Shown here one piece after another: positions 21,837-31,757 of a DNA stretch of 64,000 bases. The number at the start of each line of letters is the position of its first letter. The first letter of the stretch is position 1. The stretch covers positions 1 to 64,000 of the forward strand of contig JAUPKQ010000146.1 of assembly GCA_030837345.1 (NCBI GenBank), written 5' to 3'. Source of the stretch: Actinomycetota bacterium. Lineage in GTDB: Bacteria; Actinomycetota; Actinomycetes; Actinomycetales; Kineosporiaceae. The position numbers and the translations under genes were made by a program. The notes below the pieces were generated by a model. That model had not been told where the DNA came from. It did no database searches and saw only the letters and a list, made by a program, of their open reading frames with translations.

Positions 21837-22955
21837 TCACCGGCGTCCGCGGCGGGAGCGGGAGGTCTCCGGGGAACGGCGCCCGGCGGACGGGACGGCG
21901 CCGGAGCCCCCCGCCGCCTGGACGGCGTCCCACCGGGCGTAGGCGTCCACGATGTCGCTGACGAGCCGGTGCCGGACGACGTCGCCGCTGGTGAGGATCG
22001 AGAAGTGGATGTCCTCGACACCGTCGAGGATGTCACGGACGACCCGTAGCCCGGACTGGGTGCCCGAGGGGAGGTCGACCTGGGTGACGTCCCCCGTCAC
22101 GACCATCGTCGAGTTGAACCCGAGCCTCGTCAGGAACATCTTCATCTGCTCGGCCGAGGTGTTCTGCGCCTCGTCGAGAATGATGAACGCGTCGTTGAGC
22201 GTGCGACCTCGCATGTACGCCAGGGGGGCGACCTCGATCGTCCCGGCGGCCATCAGCCGGGGGATCGACTCGGGGTCGATCATGTCGTGGAGGGCGTCGT
22301 ACAGGGGGCGCAGATACGGGTCGATCTTCTCGGTCAGCGTCCCGGGCAGGAACCCGAGCCGCTCCCCCGCCTCGACGGCGGGCCGGGTGAGAATGATCCG
22401 GTTGGCCCGCTTGGACTGGAGTGCCTGAACGGCCTTCGCCATCGCCAGGTACGTCTTGCCCGTGCCCGCCGGACCGATCCCGAAGACGACCGTGTGCTCG
22501 TCGATCGCATCGACGTAGCGTTTCTGGTTGAGGGTCTTGGGGCGGATCGTGCGCCCCCGGGTCGACAGGATGTTCAAGGTCAGGACGTCGGCGGGCCGTT
22601 CGGTGGTCTGTTGCCGGAGCATCCCGACCGACCGTTCGACGGCGTCCGCCGACAGGGACTGACCGGCCCCGACGACGGTCACCAGCTCGTCGACGAGCCG
22701 CTCGACGAGGGAGACCTCCCCATGGGGGCCGGAGACCGTGATCTCGTTCCCCCGGACGTGGACGTCGGCGGAGGGGAACGAGCGTTCGACCGCGCGCAGC
22801 ACCTCGTCCCGCGCGCCGAGAAGGGACACCATCGCCACCTCGGTGGGAACGACGATCTTGTGGATCGCGTCACGGGCGGCGGCGCTGCCCGCCGACCCCG
22901 TCGGACCGGTGCGGTGCCGGTCGCCGGCGTCTGCCTGATCTGTTGGCTCTGTCAT
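21837..22955 (-). CDS. phoH: PhoH-family ATPase
   Basis: A 372-residue protein: an N-terminal KH-like segment ([20 protein letters not shown], about 70-90), then the PhoH ATPase with Walker [17 protein letters not shown] and Walker [10 protein letters not shown]. PhoH-like proteins travel with YbeY and are linked to RNA metabolism. The ATG at [11 protein letters not shown] is preferred over an upstream in-frame start that adds 22 unconserved residues. The C-terminal 30 residues are Arg/Ser-rich. Confidence 0.94.
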   Translation of the reverse strand: MTEPTDQADAGDRHRTGPTGSAGSAAARDAIHKIVVPTEVAMVSLLGARDEVLRAVERSFPSADVHVRGNEITVSGPHGEVSLVERLVDELVTVVGAGQSLSADAVERSVGMLRQQTTERPADVLTLNILSTRGRTIRPKTLNQKRYVDAIDEHTVVFGIGPAGTGKTYLAMAKAVQALQSKRANRIILTRPAVEAGERLGFLPGTLTEKIDPYLRPLYDALHDMIDPESIPRLMAAGTIEVAPLAYMRGRTLNDAFIILDEAQNTSAEQMKMFLTRLGFNSTMVVTGDVTQVDLPSGTQSGLRVVRDILDGVEDIHFSILTSGDVVRHRLVSDIVDAYARWDAVQAAGGSGAVPSAGRRSPETSRSRRGRR

Positions 22956-23100
22956 GGGCGCGGGGAACGGACCACCCTCCGGTCTCGGACACCGTCCGGC
23001 CCCACCGGCCGGACCACGCACTCAAGGCCTCTCGCCCGGGGTGCGCCTTCCATCGTATCGACGGCTGGGAAAAGTGCTCCCGAATTGGATCCGCCGCAGG

Positions 23101-23493
23101 TCAGCCGGGCGGCCAGCCGAAGGGACGGCCCGCGAGGACATGGCCGTGGATGTGGAACACGCTCTGTCCCACGCTCGCCCCGGTGTTGAACACCAGCCGG
23201 AACTCCCCGGCGTCCGGCCCCGAGGCGGCCTCGGCGCCAGCGATCCGTCCCCCCACCGTCACGAGTTCGGCGAGAACGGCGGGTTCCGCCCCGGCCAGGG
23301 CGACAACATCGCGGTAGTGACGTTTCGGGATGACCAGGACATGGGTCGGCGCCTTGGGGTCGATGTCCCGGAAGGCGACGACATTCTCGCCGTCCACCAG
23401 CAGAGGGACGCCGGCCGCGCCGGAGGCGATCGAGCAGAAGAAGCAGCCGGAGGATCCGTCCGGGTCCCCCGTGCCGCTCACGGAATCAGTCAT
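23101..23493 (-). CDS. HIT-family nucleotide hydrolase
   Basis: A 130-residue histidine-triad protein. It has CFFCSIASG near the N-terminus and the active-site motif SVFHIHGHVLAGRPFG (HxHxH). HINT-type members hydrolyse AMP-linked nucleosides. The ATG at MTDSVSGTG is preferred; an in-frame start 18 codons upstream adds unconserved sequence. It lies upstream of phoH with a 145-nt gap. Confidence 0.93.
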   Translation of the reverse strand: MTDSVSGTGDPDGSSGCFFCSIASGAAGVPLLVDGENVVAFRDIDPKAPTHVLVIPKRHYRDVVALAGAEPAVLAELVTVGGRIAGAEAASGPDAGEFRLVFNTGASVGQSVFHIHGHVLAGRPFGWPPG

Positions 23494-23623
23494 GGAAGTG
23501 GCATAGAGCAGCGGACACCCCGCTGGCAAGCCGGGCGCGCACGGCACGCGCGGAACCTGCCCACCGTCGCCCGCGGCTTGCGGATACTGTCAACCGGGGC
23601 CGACTCCCGGACGTGTAGTCGGC

Positions 23624-24316
23624 ATGACGGCAACCGTGACCTGCAGGCCCGCCTACGGGGTGATCGGCCTGCGCGTCCGGAGTGGAAGGGGGACGGGTGA
23701 GGACGTGGTACGCCTCGAGCGGGGCGGCGGCTCCTTCGACACAGCGCCGGTGACCGGCCTCGGTGACGGGTTGGGTCGCGGTCCGGAGCTGACGGCCGAT
23801 CTGGACGCCGACGCCGCCGTCTCCCGGCTCTACGAGACCCACTGGACGCCCCTGGTCCGGCTCGCGGCACTGCTCACCCGTGACGCCTCGGTCGCGGAGG
23901 AGATCGTCCAGGACTCCTTCGTCTCGCTCCACCGCCGATGGTCCGCCCTGACCGACCGGTCCGCCGCCCACGCCTATCTGAGGACCAGTGTCGTCAACCG
24001 CGCCCGGTCGGCGATCCGTCACCGCGGCGTCGAGGAGCGCTACCGGCAGCCGGGCCCTCCCGAGCCGGCGGGCCCGGAGGAACGCGCCCTCCAGGCGGAC
24101 ACCGACGCCCACGTGATGGCCGCTTTGAGGACTCTCTCCCGCCGTCAGCAGGAGGTGCTGGTACTGCGCTACTTCGGCGACTACTCCGAGAAGGACATCG
24201 CGCTGACGCTCGGGCTCAGCAAAGGCGCGGTGAAGAGCCACTCGCATCGCGGTCTCGCCGCCCTGCGCTCCGCTCTCGAGGGCTCCACGATCCGTCCGGG
24301 AAGGATCTCCCGGTGA
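23624..24316 (+). CDS. ECF RNA polymerase sigma factor (SigE-like)
   Basis: A sigma-70 family protein of at most 230 residues. Region 2 is LYETHWTPLVRLAALLTRDASVAEEIVQDSFVSL in typical form; region 4 is LSRRQQEVLVLRYFGDYSEKDIALTLGLSKGAVKSHSHRGL. There is no region 3, so it is an ECF factor. The first 50 residues are not conserved; a start nearer residue 30-60 is possible. The GTGA overlap with the next gene couples it to a membrane protein that could be its regulator. Confidence 0.88.
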   Translation: MTATVTCRPAYGVIGLRVRSGRGTGEDVVRLERGGGSFDTAPVTGLGDGLGRGPELTADLDADAAVSRLYETHWTPLVRLAALLTRDASVAEEIVQDSFVSLHRRWSALTDRSAAHAYLRTSVVNRARSAIRHRGVEERYRQPGPPEPAGPEERALQADTDAHVMAALRTLSRRQQEVLVLRYFGDYSEKDIALTLGLSKGAVKSHSHRGLAALRSALEGSTIRPGRISR

Positions 24317-25542
24317 CCGGTCCCGGACGTCTCCCCGACGAGAGACCCGATCTCCCCGACAGCGAACAGACCGTCGAATACCCCCGGCGCCCGCCGGACG
24401 AGCGGACGGTCCCCTTCCCCGTGCGACCCCGCGACGACGAGGCGGACAAGGCCACGGCCGATCTCCTCCGGGGCGTTCTCTCCCGCCGGGCCGAGGCGGT
24501 ACGACCGTCCGCCGACGGGCTCGCCCGGATTCTCGCCGCGGCCCGGGAGGCCGAGGGCCCTGGTGCCGGACCGGCCCCCGTCGAGACCAGGACCTCCCCA
24601 CGAGCGACCAGGTGGTCCGTGAGCCGGATCCCGTCGCTGCTCGCCGCGGCCGCCGCCGTCCTCCTGGTCGGCGGTCTCGGCCTGGCCCGCTTCGGGGTGA
24701 TCCACTCCCCGGGGCTCGCCAACGTCGTCGGGGACCCGGCGTCCTCGGTCCCGTCTCCCCGGCCCAGTGCCGTCGAACCGCTGCCCGTCTACCTGGTCCA
24801 GCGGCAGAACGACCGTTGGGCGGTGGTGCGGGAGTTCGTACCGACGACCCTCGCGGCACCGGCGGAACGCCTGGCCGAGGCTCTCCGGCTCTCGATCACC
24901 GGCGAGGGGACCGACCCCGACCACTCCAGCGCCTGGGTCGAGGCGGGCTTCCAGGTGGACACCAGTGACCTCACCGTCACCAGCGCCGAGAACGGCGTCG
25001 CCGTCACCCTCTCCCCTGAACTGATCGCCGCCGGGTCCTCCGCGACATCGACCCGCGCCCTGGCGGACCTGGCGATCGCCCAACTCGTCTGGACGGCGAC
25101 CGCGACCGTGCACCGGAACGAGCCTGTCCGCGTCGACGGCCCGCCCGGCACACGTCTCTTCGGTGTGACGCCGCTGAACCGGACCTTCCAACGCGACACT
25201 CGCCCGGCGACCGACCTCAGGGCACCGGTCTGGGTGTCGTCCCTGGTGGACGGCCAGAAGATCGCGCCAGGCCGCGCGGTGGTCCAGGGCGACGCCGTCC
25301 GGGCGGACGGCGACACGGTCACCTGGCGTCTGCTGCGCGAGGGCAGCGGAACCCCGCTGGCCGACGGCACCGTCCCGCTGCGGACGAAAGCGGGGGCGGT
25401 TCCCCGGATCGGCGAGCGAGGGGTGTGGCAGGTGACGCTCCAGCTGCCCGACGAGGGCCAGTACGAGTTCCAGGTCAGCCAGCCCTGGCCGGGGTCCTCG
25501 GGCACCCTCTGGACGGACACGAAGACCCTCCTGGTCGACTGA
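24313..25542 (+). CDS. Membrane-anchored GerMN/Gmad2-domain protein (possible anti-sigma partner)
   Basis: A 409-residue protein with GTG start overlapping the sigma-factor stop. Residues 1-105 are cytoplasmic and charged, with a helix LLRGVLSRRAEAVRPSADGLARILAAA as in actinobacterial anti-sigma-like N-termini. A single TM (about 107-129) follows. The extracytoplasmic part has a GerMN-like domain (about 155-280) and a C-terminal Gmad2-type Ig-like domain (VWVSSLVDGQKIAPGRAVVQG; GVWQVTLQLPDEGQYEFQVS). GerMN and Gmad2 occur in sporulation and envelope proteins. The anti-sigma role is inferred from coupling; no ZAS zinc motif is seen. Confidence 0.75.
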   Translation: MTGPGRLPDERPDLPDSEQTVEYPRRPPDERTVPFPVRPRDDEADKATADLLRGVLSRRAEAVRPSADGLARILAAAREAEGPGAGPAPVETRTSPRATRWSVSRIPSLLAAAAAVLLVGGLGLARFGVIHSPGLANVVGDPASSVPSPRPSAVEPLPVYLVQRQNDRWAVVREFVPTTLAAPAERLAEALRLSITGEGTDPDHSSAWVEAGFQVDTSDLTVTSAENGVAVTLSPELIAAGSSATSTRALADLAIAQLVWTATATVHRNEPVRVDGPPGTRLFGVTPLNRTFQRDTRPATDLRAPVWVSSLVDGQKIAPGRAVVQGDAVRADGDTVTWRLLREGSGTPLADGTVPLRTKAGAVPRIGERGVWQVTLQLPDEGQYEFQVSQPWPGSSGTLWTDTKTLLVD

Positions 25543-25589
25543 CCCTCCCTAGGAACGTCCGTCAGCGGCGAGAACCGGGAGGCGTCAGA

Positions 25590-26342
25590 TCACCAACGGC
25601 CCAGCCGGGCGGAGAGAACGGCCAGGGCGGCGGGACCGGCGGAGGACGCCCGCAGCACCTCGGGTCCGAGCCGGACGGCGCGGGCCCCGGCGGCGGTGAG
25701 CCGGTCGATCTCGCCGGGCGTGATCCCGCCCTCCGGACCGACGACGACGAGGACCGCCGCGGCGTCCGGGATCGTGACCCGCGTCAACGGCTCGGCTGCC
25801 TCCTCGTGGAGCACGAGCACGACCTCGTCCCCCGGACCGTGCGGCCCCGCACGGGCGACCAGCTCGGCCGTCCCGGTGCAGGGTTCGATCAGCGGCACCG
25901 TCGCCCGCCGGGACTGTTTCGCCGCCGCGAACGCCGTCGCCTCCCAGCGGTGACGCGACCGGTCGGCGCGGTCGCCGCTCCAGCGGACCACGCTCCGCTC
26001 GGCCTGCCAGGGGACGACCGCGTCGACGCCGAGCTCCGTCGCCGTCTCGACCGCCTGCTCGTCCCTGCCTCCCTTGGCGAGCGCCTGGACGAGCACCAGC
26101 CGAGGCAGGCGCGGCTCGACGTCCGTCACCCGCTCGACCGTCAGGCGCAGGTGGTCGCGTTCGGCGCGCCCGACGACGCACCGCGCCACCCGTCCGGCGC
26201 CGTCTGCGACGTCGATCCGTTCCCCGGCGCGGATCCGGCGGACGGCTGCGTGACGGCCCTCGTCCCCGTCGAGGACGAAGGCCGAACCCGGAGCCACTCC
26301 GTCGAGCGACCCTCGCCCGGCGACGAACAGGGGAAGGCTCAC
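25590..26342 (-). CDS. rsmE: 16S rRNA (uracil1498-N3)-methyltransferase
   Basis: A 250-residue SPOUT methyltransferase. A PUA-like N-terminus ([22 protein letters not shown]) is followed by the knot region [17 protein letters not shown] and [16 protein letters not shown], where SAM binds. It sits downstream of dnaJ with a 4-nt overlap, the normal hrcA-dnaJ-rsmE order of actinobacteria, so it belongs to the heat-shock-type operon. Confidence 0.95.
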   Translation of the reverse strand: MSLPLFVAGRGSLDGVAPGSAFVLDGDEGRHAAVRRIRAGERIDVADGAGRVARCVVGRAERDHLRLTVERVTDVEPRLPRLVLVQALAKGGRDEQAVETATELGVDAVVPWQAERSVVRWSGDRADRSRHRWEATAFAAAKQSRRATVPLIEPCTGTAELVARAGPHGPGDEVVLVLHEEAAEPLTRVTIPDAAAVLVVVGPEGGITPGEIDRLTAAGARAVRLGPEVLRASSAGPAALAVLSARLGRW

Positions 26343-27472
26343 CGGCCCGAGAACCGGTCCCGGAGCTTGGAGAAGACACCCTGGTGCGCGGGCGTCATGC
26401 GTCCGGAGGGACGTTCTTCTCCCCGGAGCTGCGCGAGCTCGCGCAGCAGGCGTTCCTGCTCGTCGTCGAGCTTGGTCGGTGTCTGGACCGCCAGATGGAC
26501 GACGAGGTCGCCCCGCCCGTTGCCGTGCAGGTGGGTCACCCCACGTCCCCGCAGGGTGTGCGCCTCTCCCGCCTGGGTACCCGGAATGATGTCGATCGTC
26601 TCCGGCCCGTCGAGCGTCTCCAGTTCGATCGACGTCCCCAAGGCGGCGGCCGTCATCGGCAGCTCCAGCGTGCAGTGGACGTCGTCACCGCGGCGGGTGA
26701 ACACCGGGTGCGGCCGGAGCACGATCTCGACGTAGAGGTCACCGGGAGGACCGCCCGCGGGGCCGACCTCGCCGTGCCCCTCGAGCCGGATGCGGTTGCC
26801 CGTGTCGATACCGGGGAGGATCCGGACGCTGAGCGTCCGGCGTGTCGCGACCCGGCCGTCGCCGGAGCACTCGAGGCACGGCTCGGGGATCACGGTGCCG
26901 AAACCACGGCAGACCGCGCACGGCTGGGACGTCATCACCTGGCCGAGGAACGACCGCGCCACGCGCTGGATCTGGCCCCGCCCCTTGCAGACCTCGCAGA
27001 CGCGCGGCTGCGTGCCCGGGCGGCAGCAGCTGCCCTCACAGGTCGGGCAGACGACCGCCGTGTCGACCGGCAGGTCACGGACCGTCCCGAAGGCGGCCTC
27101 CTCCAGGTCTATCTCGACGCGGACGGCACTGTCCTGGCCACGGCGGCGCCGGGACGCCGGGCCGCGCGTGGTCGCCGCACCACCGAAGAAGGTCTCGAAG
27201 ATGTCGCTGAAGCCGAAGCCCGGCCCTGCCCCGCCACCGCTGCCGGAGGGATCACCGCCGATGTCGTACAGCTGACGCTTCTCGGGGTTGGACAACACCT
27301 CGTAGGCGCGCCCGACCTCCTTGAAGCGGTCCTCGGCGCCCGGCCCCGGGTTGACGTCCGGGTGCAGCTGGCGAGCCAGCTTGCGATAGGCCTTCTTGAT
27401 CTCGTCGGCCGACGCTTCGCGCGAAACCCCGAGGACCTCGTAATAGTCGCTCACCGTTTGTTCGCTCACCAT
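26339..27472 (-). CDS. dnaJ: Chaperone DnaJ
   Basis: A 377-residue type I J-protein, co-chaperone of DnaK. The J-domain has HPD ([10 protein letters not shown]), followed by a G/F-rich stretch (about 75-95). The zinc domain has four repeats: [24 protein letters not shown] and CLECSGDG; in the first the final Gly is replaced by Cys. C-terminal substrate-binding domains follow. It is the second J-protein type that actinobacteria place next to hrcA. Confidence 0.96.
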   Translation of the reverse strand: MVSEQTVSDYYEVLGVSREASADEIKKAYRKLARQLHPDVNPGPGAEDRFKEVGRAYEVLSNPEKRQLYDIGGDPSGSGGGAGPGFGFSDIFETFFGGAATTRGPASRRRRGQDSAVRVEIDLEEAAFGTVRDLPVDTAVVCPTCEGSCCRPGTQPRVCEVCKGRGQIQRVARSFLGQVMTSQPCAVCRGFGTVIPEPCLECSGDGRVATRRTLSVRILPGIDTGNRIRLEGHGEVGPAGGPPGDLYVEIVLRPHPVFTRRGDDVHCTLELPMTAAALGTSIELETLDGPETIDIIPGTQAGEAHTLRGRGVTHLHGNGRGDLVVHLAVQTPTKLDDEQERLLRELAQLRGEERPSGRMTPAHQGVFSKLRDRFSGR

Positions 27473-27617
27473 GCTCCATCAGGGAAGCGGCCCGGTCGGG
27501 CCGGTCGTTTCCTGTCTGTGCCGCCGGTCCTCGGACCGGTCGCCGAACCGCCTGCAGGCCCGTCACCGGGCCACTCACCTATGGTGCGCCACCTGCGCTC
27601 ACCCATGCTGCGTCATT

Positions 27618-27649
27618 CCGGTCTCACATACTCCCGGTCTCACATACTC
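27618..27649. repeat. 16-bp tandem duplication across the hrcA stop
   Basis: CCGGTCTCACATACTC occurs twice head-to-tail (27618-27633 and 27634-27649). The second copy contains the hrcA stop codon (TCA on the plus strand at 27640-27642). It looks like a recent slippage duplication. Confidence 0.85.
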
Positions 27650-28665
27650 AGGATCCGCGAGACGTACCTCGCCACGGCGCGGACGGCGGCCATCGTCATC
27701 GGATAGTCCATCCGGGTGGGGCCGAGGACGCCGAGGCGCGCCACGACCTCCCCCTGGCTGCCGTACCCACTGGCGATCACCGCCGTTTCGGAAAGGTTGT
27801 CGTTCGCGGTCTCGTGCCCGATCCGGACGCCGACCTCCGACAGGTCGCCGGCCATCTCCGAGAGGAGCTTCAACAGGATGACCTGTTCCTCCAGGGCCTC
27901 GAGCACCGGGCCGATCGACCGGGCGAAGTCCGGGCCCGACCGCGCGAGGTTGGCGGTGCCCGCGAGCACGATGCGTTCCTCCCGCTCCACGGCCAGGGAG
28001 TCCTCCAGGGCGTCGAGGACGGACCGGACGAGCGGGCGGTCCTCGGGGGCGAACGCCGTCGGGAGGAAGGACACCGACCGCACGACATCGGTGAGGCGGC
28101 GCCCGGTGGTCACGGCGTTGAGCCGCGCCCGCAGCTCGCCCAGGACCGCCTCGCCGGGATCCGCCCCGACCTCGACGACCCGCTGCTCCACCCGGCCGGT
28201 GTTGGTGATCAGCACCAGGAGCATCCGTGAACCGCCCAGCGGGACCAGCTCGATGTGACGCACGGTCGACCGGGTGAGCGACGGGTACTGCACCACCGCG
28301 ACCTGGCGGGTGAGCTGGGCGAGCAGGCGGACCGTGCGGTCGATCACGTCGTCCAGGTCGACCGCGCCGTCGAGGAGGGCCTCGATCGCCCGCCTCTCGG
28401 CCGAGGACATCGGCTTGACCGTCGACAGCCGGTCGACGAAGAGGCGGTAGCCCTTGTCCGTCGGGACCCGTCCCGCGCTCGTGTGAGGCTGGGTGATGAA
28501 CCCCTCCTCCTCGAGGGCGGCCATGTCGTTGCGGATCGTCGCCGGCGAGACACCGAGCGAGTGCCGTTCGACCAGGGCCTTGGAGCCGACGGGCTCGCGG
28601 GTCTGGACGTAGTCCTCGACGATCGCGCGCAGGACGGCGAGCCTGCGATCCTCGCTGACGGCCAT
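27640..28665 (-). CDS. hrcA: Heat-inducible transcription repressor HrcA
   Basis: A 341-residue repressor of CIRCE-controlled chaperone genes. The N-terminal winged helix ([23 protein letters not shown], then [19 protein letters not shown]) is followed by the GAF-like and dimerisation domains. The start ATG (MAVSEDRR) has a strong SD (GGAGGTGGGG) and matches family length; an in-frame reading 70 codons longer would run through the operator. A perfect CIRCE element lies 49 nt upstream, so it is autoregulated. Confidence 0.96.
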   Translation of the reverse strand: MAVSEDRRLAVLRAIVEDYVQTREPVGSKALVERHSLGVSPATIRNDMAALEEEGFITQPHTSAGRVPTDKGYRLFVDRLSTVKPMSSAERRAIEALLDGAVDLDDVIDRTVRLLAQLTRQVAVVQYPSLTRSTVRHIELVPLGGSRMLLVLITNTGRVEQRVVEVGADPGEAVLGELRARLNAVTTGRRLTDVVRSVSFLPTAFAPEDRPLVRSVLDALEDSLAVEREERIVLAGTANLARSGPDFARSIGPVLEALEEQVILLKLLSEMAGDLSEVGVRIGHETANDNLSETAVIASGYGSQGEVVARLGVLGPTRMDYPMTMAAVRAVARYVSRILSM

Positions 28666-28714
28666 CCCCACCTCCACGCCGGTCGGAGCGGCCTGCCGGC
28701 CGCCGCTCGAGCGC

Positions 28715-28741
28715 CTGGCACTCCAGGACTTTGAGTGCCAG
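28715..28741. promoter_or_regulatory. CIRCE operator (HrcA binding site)
   Basis: CTGGCACTC - 9 nt - GAGTGCCAG is a perfect inverted repeat with the exact CIRCE spacing. It lies upstream of hrcA-dnaJ-rsmE, so heat-shock control by HrcA of this operon is expected. Confidence 0.95.
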
Positions 28742-28862
28742 TCTACGTCCAGGAGCGGGGAGCGGCGTTCCGCCGGGTCCCAACTCACCCCTCCCGCCCG
28801 CTCATCCGCTCCGTCGGCGTGCCGGGTCCTCCCCCGCGCGGGAGACCGGCTACCGTCTCGGT

Positions 28863-29771
28863 GTGACTGCCCCATATGACCGGTCCGGGCGAAGCCTCAC
28901 CGGTTCCGGGCGGGCCTCAAGCGTTGACCGGTACACCGGCGACGTGCTCGCCCCTGTCCCCCGGCGCACGCTTCCTGAGGTCTCCGCCGATCCAGGTCTC
29001 GTGGTGGAGGACGTGGAGACGGGCTGGGTCGGCGCCGTCGTCAGGACCGAGAAGAGCGGCGGGATCCACGTCGTCGTCCTTGAGGACCGCCGGGGCAAGC
29101 AGCGGACCTTCCCCCTCGGACCGGGTTTCTGGATCGACGGCTCCCCCGTCGATCTCGTCGCCCCCCGTCGCCCCGCGCCCGCACGCCCCACACGGACGGC
29201 GAGCGGGTCCGTCGCGGTCCACGGAGTGCGGGCCCGGACCGCCCGGGAGTCCCGCATCCTGGTCGAGGGACGCCACGACGCGGAGCTCGTCGAGAAGGTG
29301 TGGGGTGACGACCTGCGGATCGAGGGTGTCGTCGTCGAGATGCTCGACGGCGTCGACGACCTCGCGCACGCGGTCCGTGATCTCGCCCCGGGCCCCGGCC
29401 GGCGCCTCGGCGTCCTCGTCGACCACCTCGTGTCGGGTACCAAGGAGTGGCACGAGGCCGCCGCGGTCACCCGGCTCCCCGACGTCCGTGACCACGTGCT
29501 CGTCGTCGGGCACCCCTACATCGACATCTGGCAGGCGGTCCGGCCGTCGACGATCGGAGCCTGCGCCTGGCCGGTGATCCCCCGAGATACCGAATGGAAG
29601 AAGGGCGTGCTGACCTCCTTCGGATGGCCCGCCGCCACCCAGGCCGACGTCGCCGCCGGGTGGCGGCGGATACTCGGGTCGGTGACGAGCTGGACGGACC
29701 TCGAACCGGATCTCCTCGGGCGGGTCGAAGAGCTGATCGACTTCGTCACCGGAGACCACGAGGACGGTTGA
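28863..29771 (+). CDS. DUF3097 family protein
   Basis: A 302-residue actinobacterial conserved protein with GTG start ([12 protein letters not shown]). The middle has a TOPRIM-like sequence [20 protein letters not shown] (about 140-160) with an acidic strand [12 protein letters not shown] following, and the C-terminal half is conserved ([22 protein letters not shown]). The family is consistently found divergent from hrcA or near hemW in actinobacteria. Molecular function is not known; a TOPRIM-like nuclease or primase-type fold is my inference. Confidence 0.85.
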   Translation: MTAPYDRSGRSLTGSGRASSVDRYTGDVLAPVPRRTLPEVSADPGLVVEDVETGWVGAVVRTEKSGGIHVVVLEDRRGKQRTFPLGPGFWIDGSPVDLVAPRRPAPARPTRTASGSVAVHGVRARTARESRILVEGRHDAELVEKVWGDDLRIEGVVVEMLDGVDDLAHAVRDLAPGPGRRLGVLVDHLVSGTKEWHEAAAVTRLPDVRDHVLVVGHPYIDIWQAVRPSTIGACAWPVIPRDTEWKKGVLTSFGWPAATQADVAAGWRRILGSVTSWTDLEPDLLGRVEELIDFVTGDHEDG

Positions 29772-29861
29772 ACCGGTGGGGCTATCCCCCCGACGGGAGT
29801 GGCGGGCCGCAGGATCGCGGGCCCGCTGAACGCTGCCTAGCGTGTGGCTATGGAGGTCACC

Positions 29862-30434
29862 ATGTCCGATGCGAACCATGTTCCCGAGCCCGAGGCCAGA
29901 CCCGCACCGTCGGCGTCCGCACCCCTCGGGCCCACCGACCCGGGGCTCGCCTACGAGCCACCCGCACCCCCCGCTCCCTACCCCACCCCCAGCCCCAGCC
30001 CCGCGAGTTCCCTCGATCTCGGCTACCCAGCCACCAGCGCCTGGGGTACCCCGCCCTCACCGCCCCTGCAGCCGCTCGGGAGCCCTTCGACCGGTCTGGT
30101 GTCCCAGACCGAACGCAACTGGGCTGTCGGTGCCCACCTGTCCGGTTTCCTCGCGGCCTACCTGGCCCTCGGCTTCCTCGGCCCGCTGGTGGTCCTGCTG
30201 ACCGGGGGCACCAAGTCGCAGTTCGTCCGGCGGCACGCGGTCGAGGCGCTGAACTTCAACCTCACCGTCCTGATCGCAGCGGTCGTGAGCTTTGTCCTGG
30301 TGTTCGTGCTCATCGGCATCCCCATGTTGATCGTTATCGGGATCCTGTACCTGGTGGCGGTCATCGCCGGATCGGTCGCGGCCAGCCGGGGCGAGGACTA
30401 CCACTACCCGCTGAGCATCCGCTTCATCAGCTGA
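29862..30434 (+). CDS. DUF4870 domain membrane protein
   Basis: A 190-residue protein. A Pro/Ala-rich N-terminal half (about 1-80) precedes a DUF4870 domain with three membrane helices (HLSGFLAAYLALGFLGPLVVLL; LTVLIAAVVSFVLVFVLIG; MLIVIGILYLVAVIAGSVAA, the last two nearly joined). The motif FVRRHAVEALNFN between TM1 and TM2 is diagnostic for the family. The start is the ATG with GGAGG 5 nt upstream. Function unknown; it sits between DUF3097 and hemW in many actinobacteria. Confidence 0.85.
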   Translation: MSDANHVPEPEARPAPSASAPLGPTDPGLAYEPPAPPAPYPTPSPSPASSLDLGYPATSAWGTPPSPPLQPLGSPSTGLVSQTERNWAVGAHLSGFLAAYLALGFLGPLVVLLTGGTKSQFVRRHAVEALNFNLTVLIAAVVSFVLVFVLIGIPMLIVIGILYLVAVIAGSVAASRGEDYHYPLSIRFIS

Positions 30435-30491
30435 CCGCTGAACCCGAAGACCAGGACGTTCTCGAACGTTCCGGCCACATCACCCGAGGGA

Positions 30492-31721
30492 TCACCCGAG
30501 CAGGGCACGCACCACGGCGTCCGCGAGGAGCCGTCCCCGCCGGGTGAGCGCGACCCTGCGTGGCAGGGCCGAGGCGTCGACCAGCCCGTCCTCGACGAGG
30601 GACGGGACGGCGGCCCGCCCGACGTCGTCCAGTTCGTCGACCAGCAGCCCGTCAGACAGCCGGACGGCGAGCAGGACCTGTTCGGCGCGCCGTTCGGCGT
30701 CGCCGAGCACCTCGCGTCCGGCGGCCGGGCTGGCCCCGGCGGCGAGCCGCTCCGCGTACGACCGGGGGTGGCGGACGTTCCACCACCGCACGCCCCCCAC
30801 ATGGGAGTGCGCTCCCGGACCGATCCCCCACCAGTCGTCGCCCCTCCAGTACCCGAGGTTGTGACGGCAGGCGTGCCCTCCGGGGACGGCCCAGTTACTC
30901 ACCTCGTACCACTCGAATCCGGCGTCGGCGAGCAGGGCGTCGGCGAGCTCGTACTTGTCTGCGAGATCGTCGTCGTCCGGGGCCGGTAGCTCGCCCCGGC
31001 GGACCCTGGCCGCGAGCCGCGTGCCGTCCTCGACGACCAGGGCGTACGCGGAGACATGATCGGGCTCACAGGCGAGCGCCGCGGTGACCGAGGTCCGCCA
31101 GTCGGCGAGCGACTCACCCGGGGTCCCGTAGATCAGGTCGAGGCTGACCTCCAGCCCGGCGTCCCGGGCCCAGGCGACGGCGGTGGGTACGCGCGCGGGG
31201 TCATGGGTGCGGTCGAGCGAGGCCAGGACGTGGGGAACCGCGGACTGCATGCCGAACGACACCCTCGTGATCCCTCCCTCGGCGAGCGCGGCGAGGCTCG
31301 CCGACGTCACCGAGTCGGGGTTGGCCTCGGTGGTGACCTCAGCCTCGGGATCCATCCCGAACATCGAGCGGACAGTGCGAAGCAGACGGGTGAGATCGGT
31401 CACCGGGAGCAGGGTGGGGGTGCCGCCGCCGAAGAAGACGGTGGACACCGCCCGGCTGGGCAGACCGGCACGGGCGAGGACCGTGGCGGCGAGGTCGAGT
31501 TCCCGGGTGGCGGTGTCGGCGTACCGGTCCTGGTCCGCGAGACCGCCCAGGTCGGCGGCGGTATAGGTGGTGAAGTCGCAGTACCCGCACCGGACCCGGC
31601 AGAACGGCACGTGAACGTAGACGCCGAACCGCCGGTCCGCCGCGCCGCCGACGGCGGACGGCGGGAGGGCGCCGTCCGGGGGCGCGGGGTCGCCGTCAGG
31701 CAGGGCGCTGGCCACGTCCAC
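30492..31721 (-). CDS. hemW: Radical SAM protein HemW (coproporphyrinogen III oxidase-like)
   Basis: A 409-residue radical SAM protein. The FeS motif CRVRCGYC (CxxxCxxC) lies in VYVHVPFCRVRCGYCDF, followed by FFGGGTPTLL. HemW-type members act in heme trafficking or insertion rather than as true oxygen-independent CPO. The C-terminal HemN domain is present (RRNLGYWRGDDWWGIGPGAHSH in partial form). It lies 36 nt after lepA, the common lepA-hemW pair. Confidence 0.94.
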   Translation of the reverse strand: MDVASALPDGDPAPPDGALPPSAVGGAADRRFGVYVHVPFCRVRCGYCDFTTYTAADLGGLADQDRYADTATRELDLAATVLARAGLPSRAVSTVFFGGGTPTLLPVTDLTRLLRTVRSMFGMDPEAEVTTEANPDSVTSASLAALAEGGITRVSFGMQSAVPHVLASLDRTHDPARVPTAVAWARDAGLEVSLDLIYGTPGESLADWRTSVTAALACEPDHVSAYALVVEDGTRLAARVRRGELPAPDDDDLADKYELADALLADAGFEWYEVSNWAVPGGHACRHNLGYWRGDDWWGIGPGAHSHVGGVRWWNVRHPRSYAERLAAGASPAAGREVLGDAERRAEQVLLAVRLSDGLLVDELDDVGRAAVPSLVEDGLVDASALPRRVALTRRGRLLADAVVRALLG

Positions 31722-31757
31722 CTCCGGGAGACCTCACGAGCGGACGTCACCCATCGA

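Noticed and set aside
19141-23189. Long antisense open reading frames opposite era, CNNM and phoH
   Set aside because: They mirror conserved genes in a GC-rich sequence and have no recognisable domains; shadows of third-position GC.
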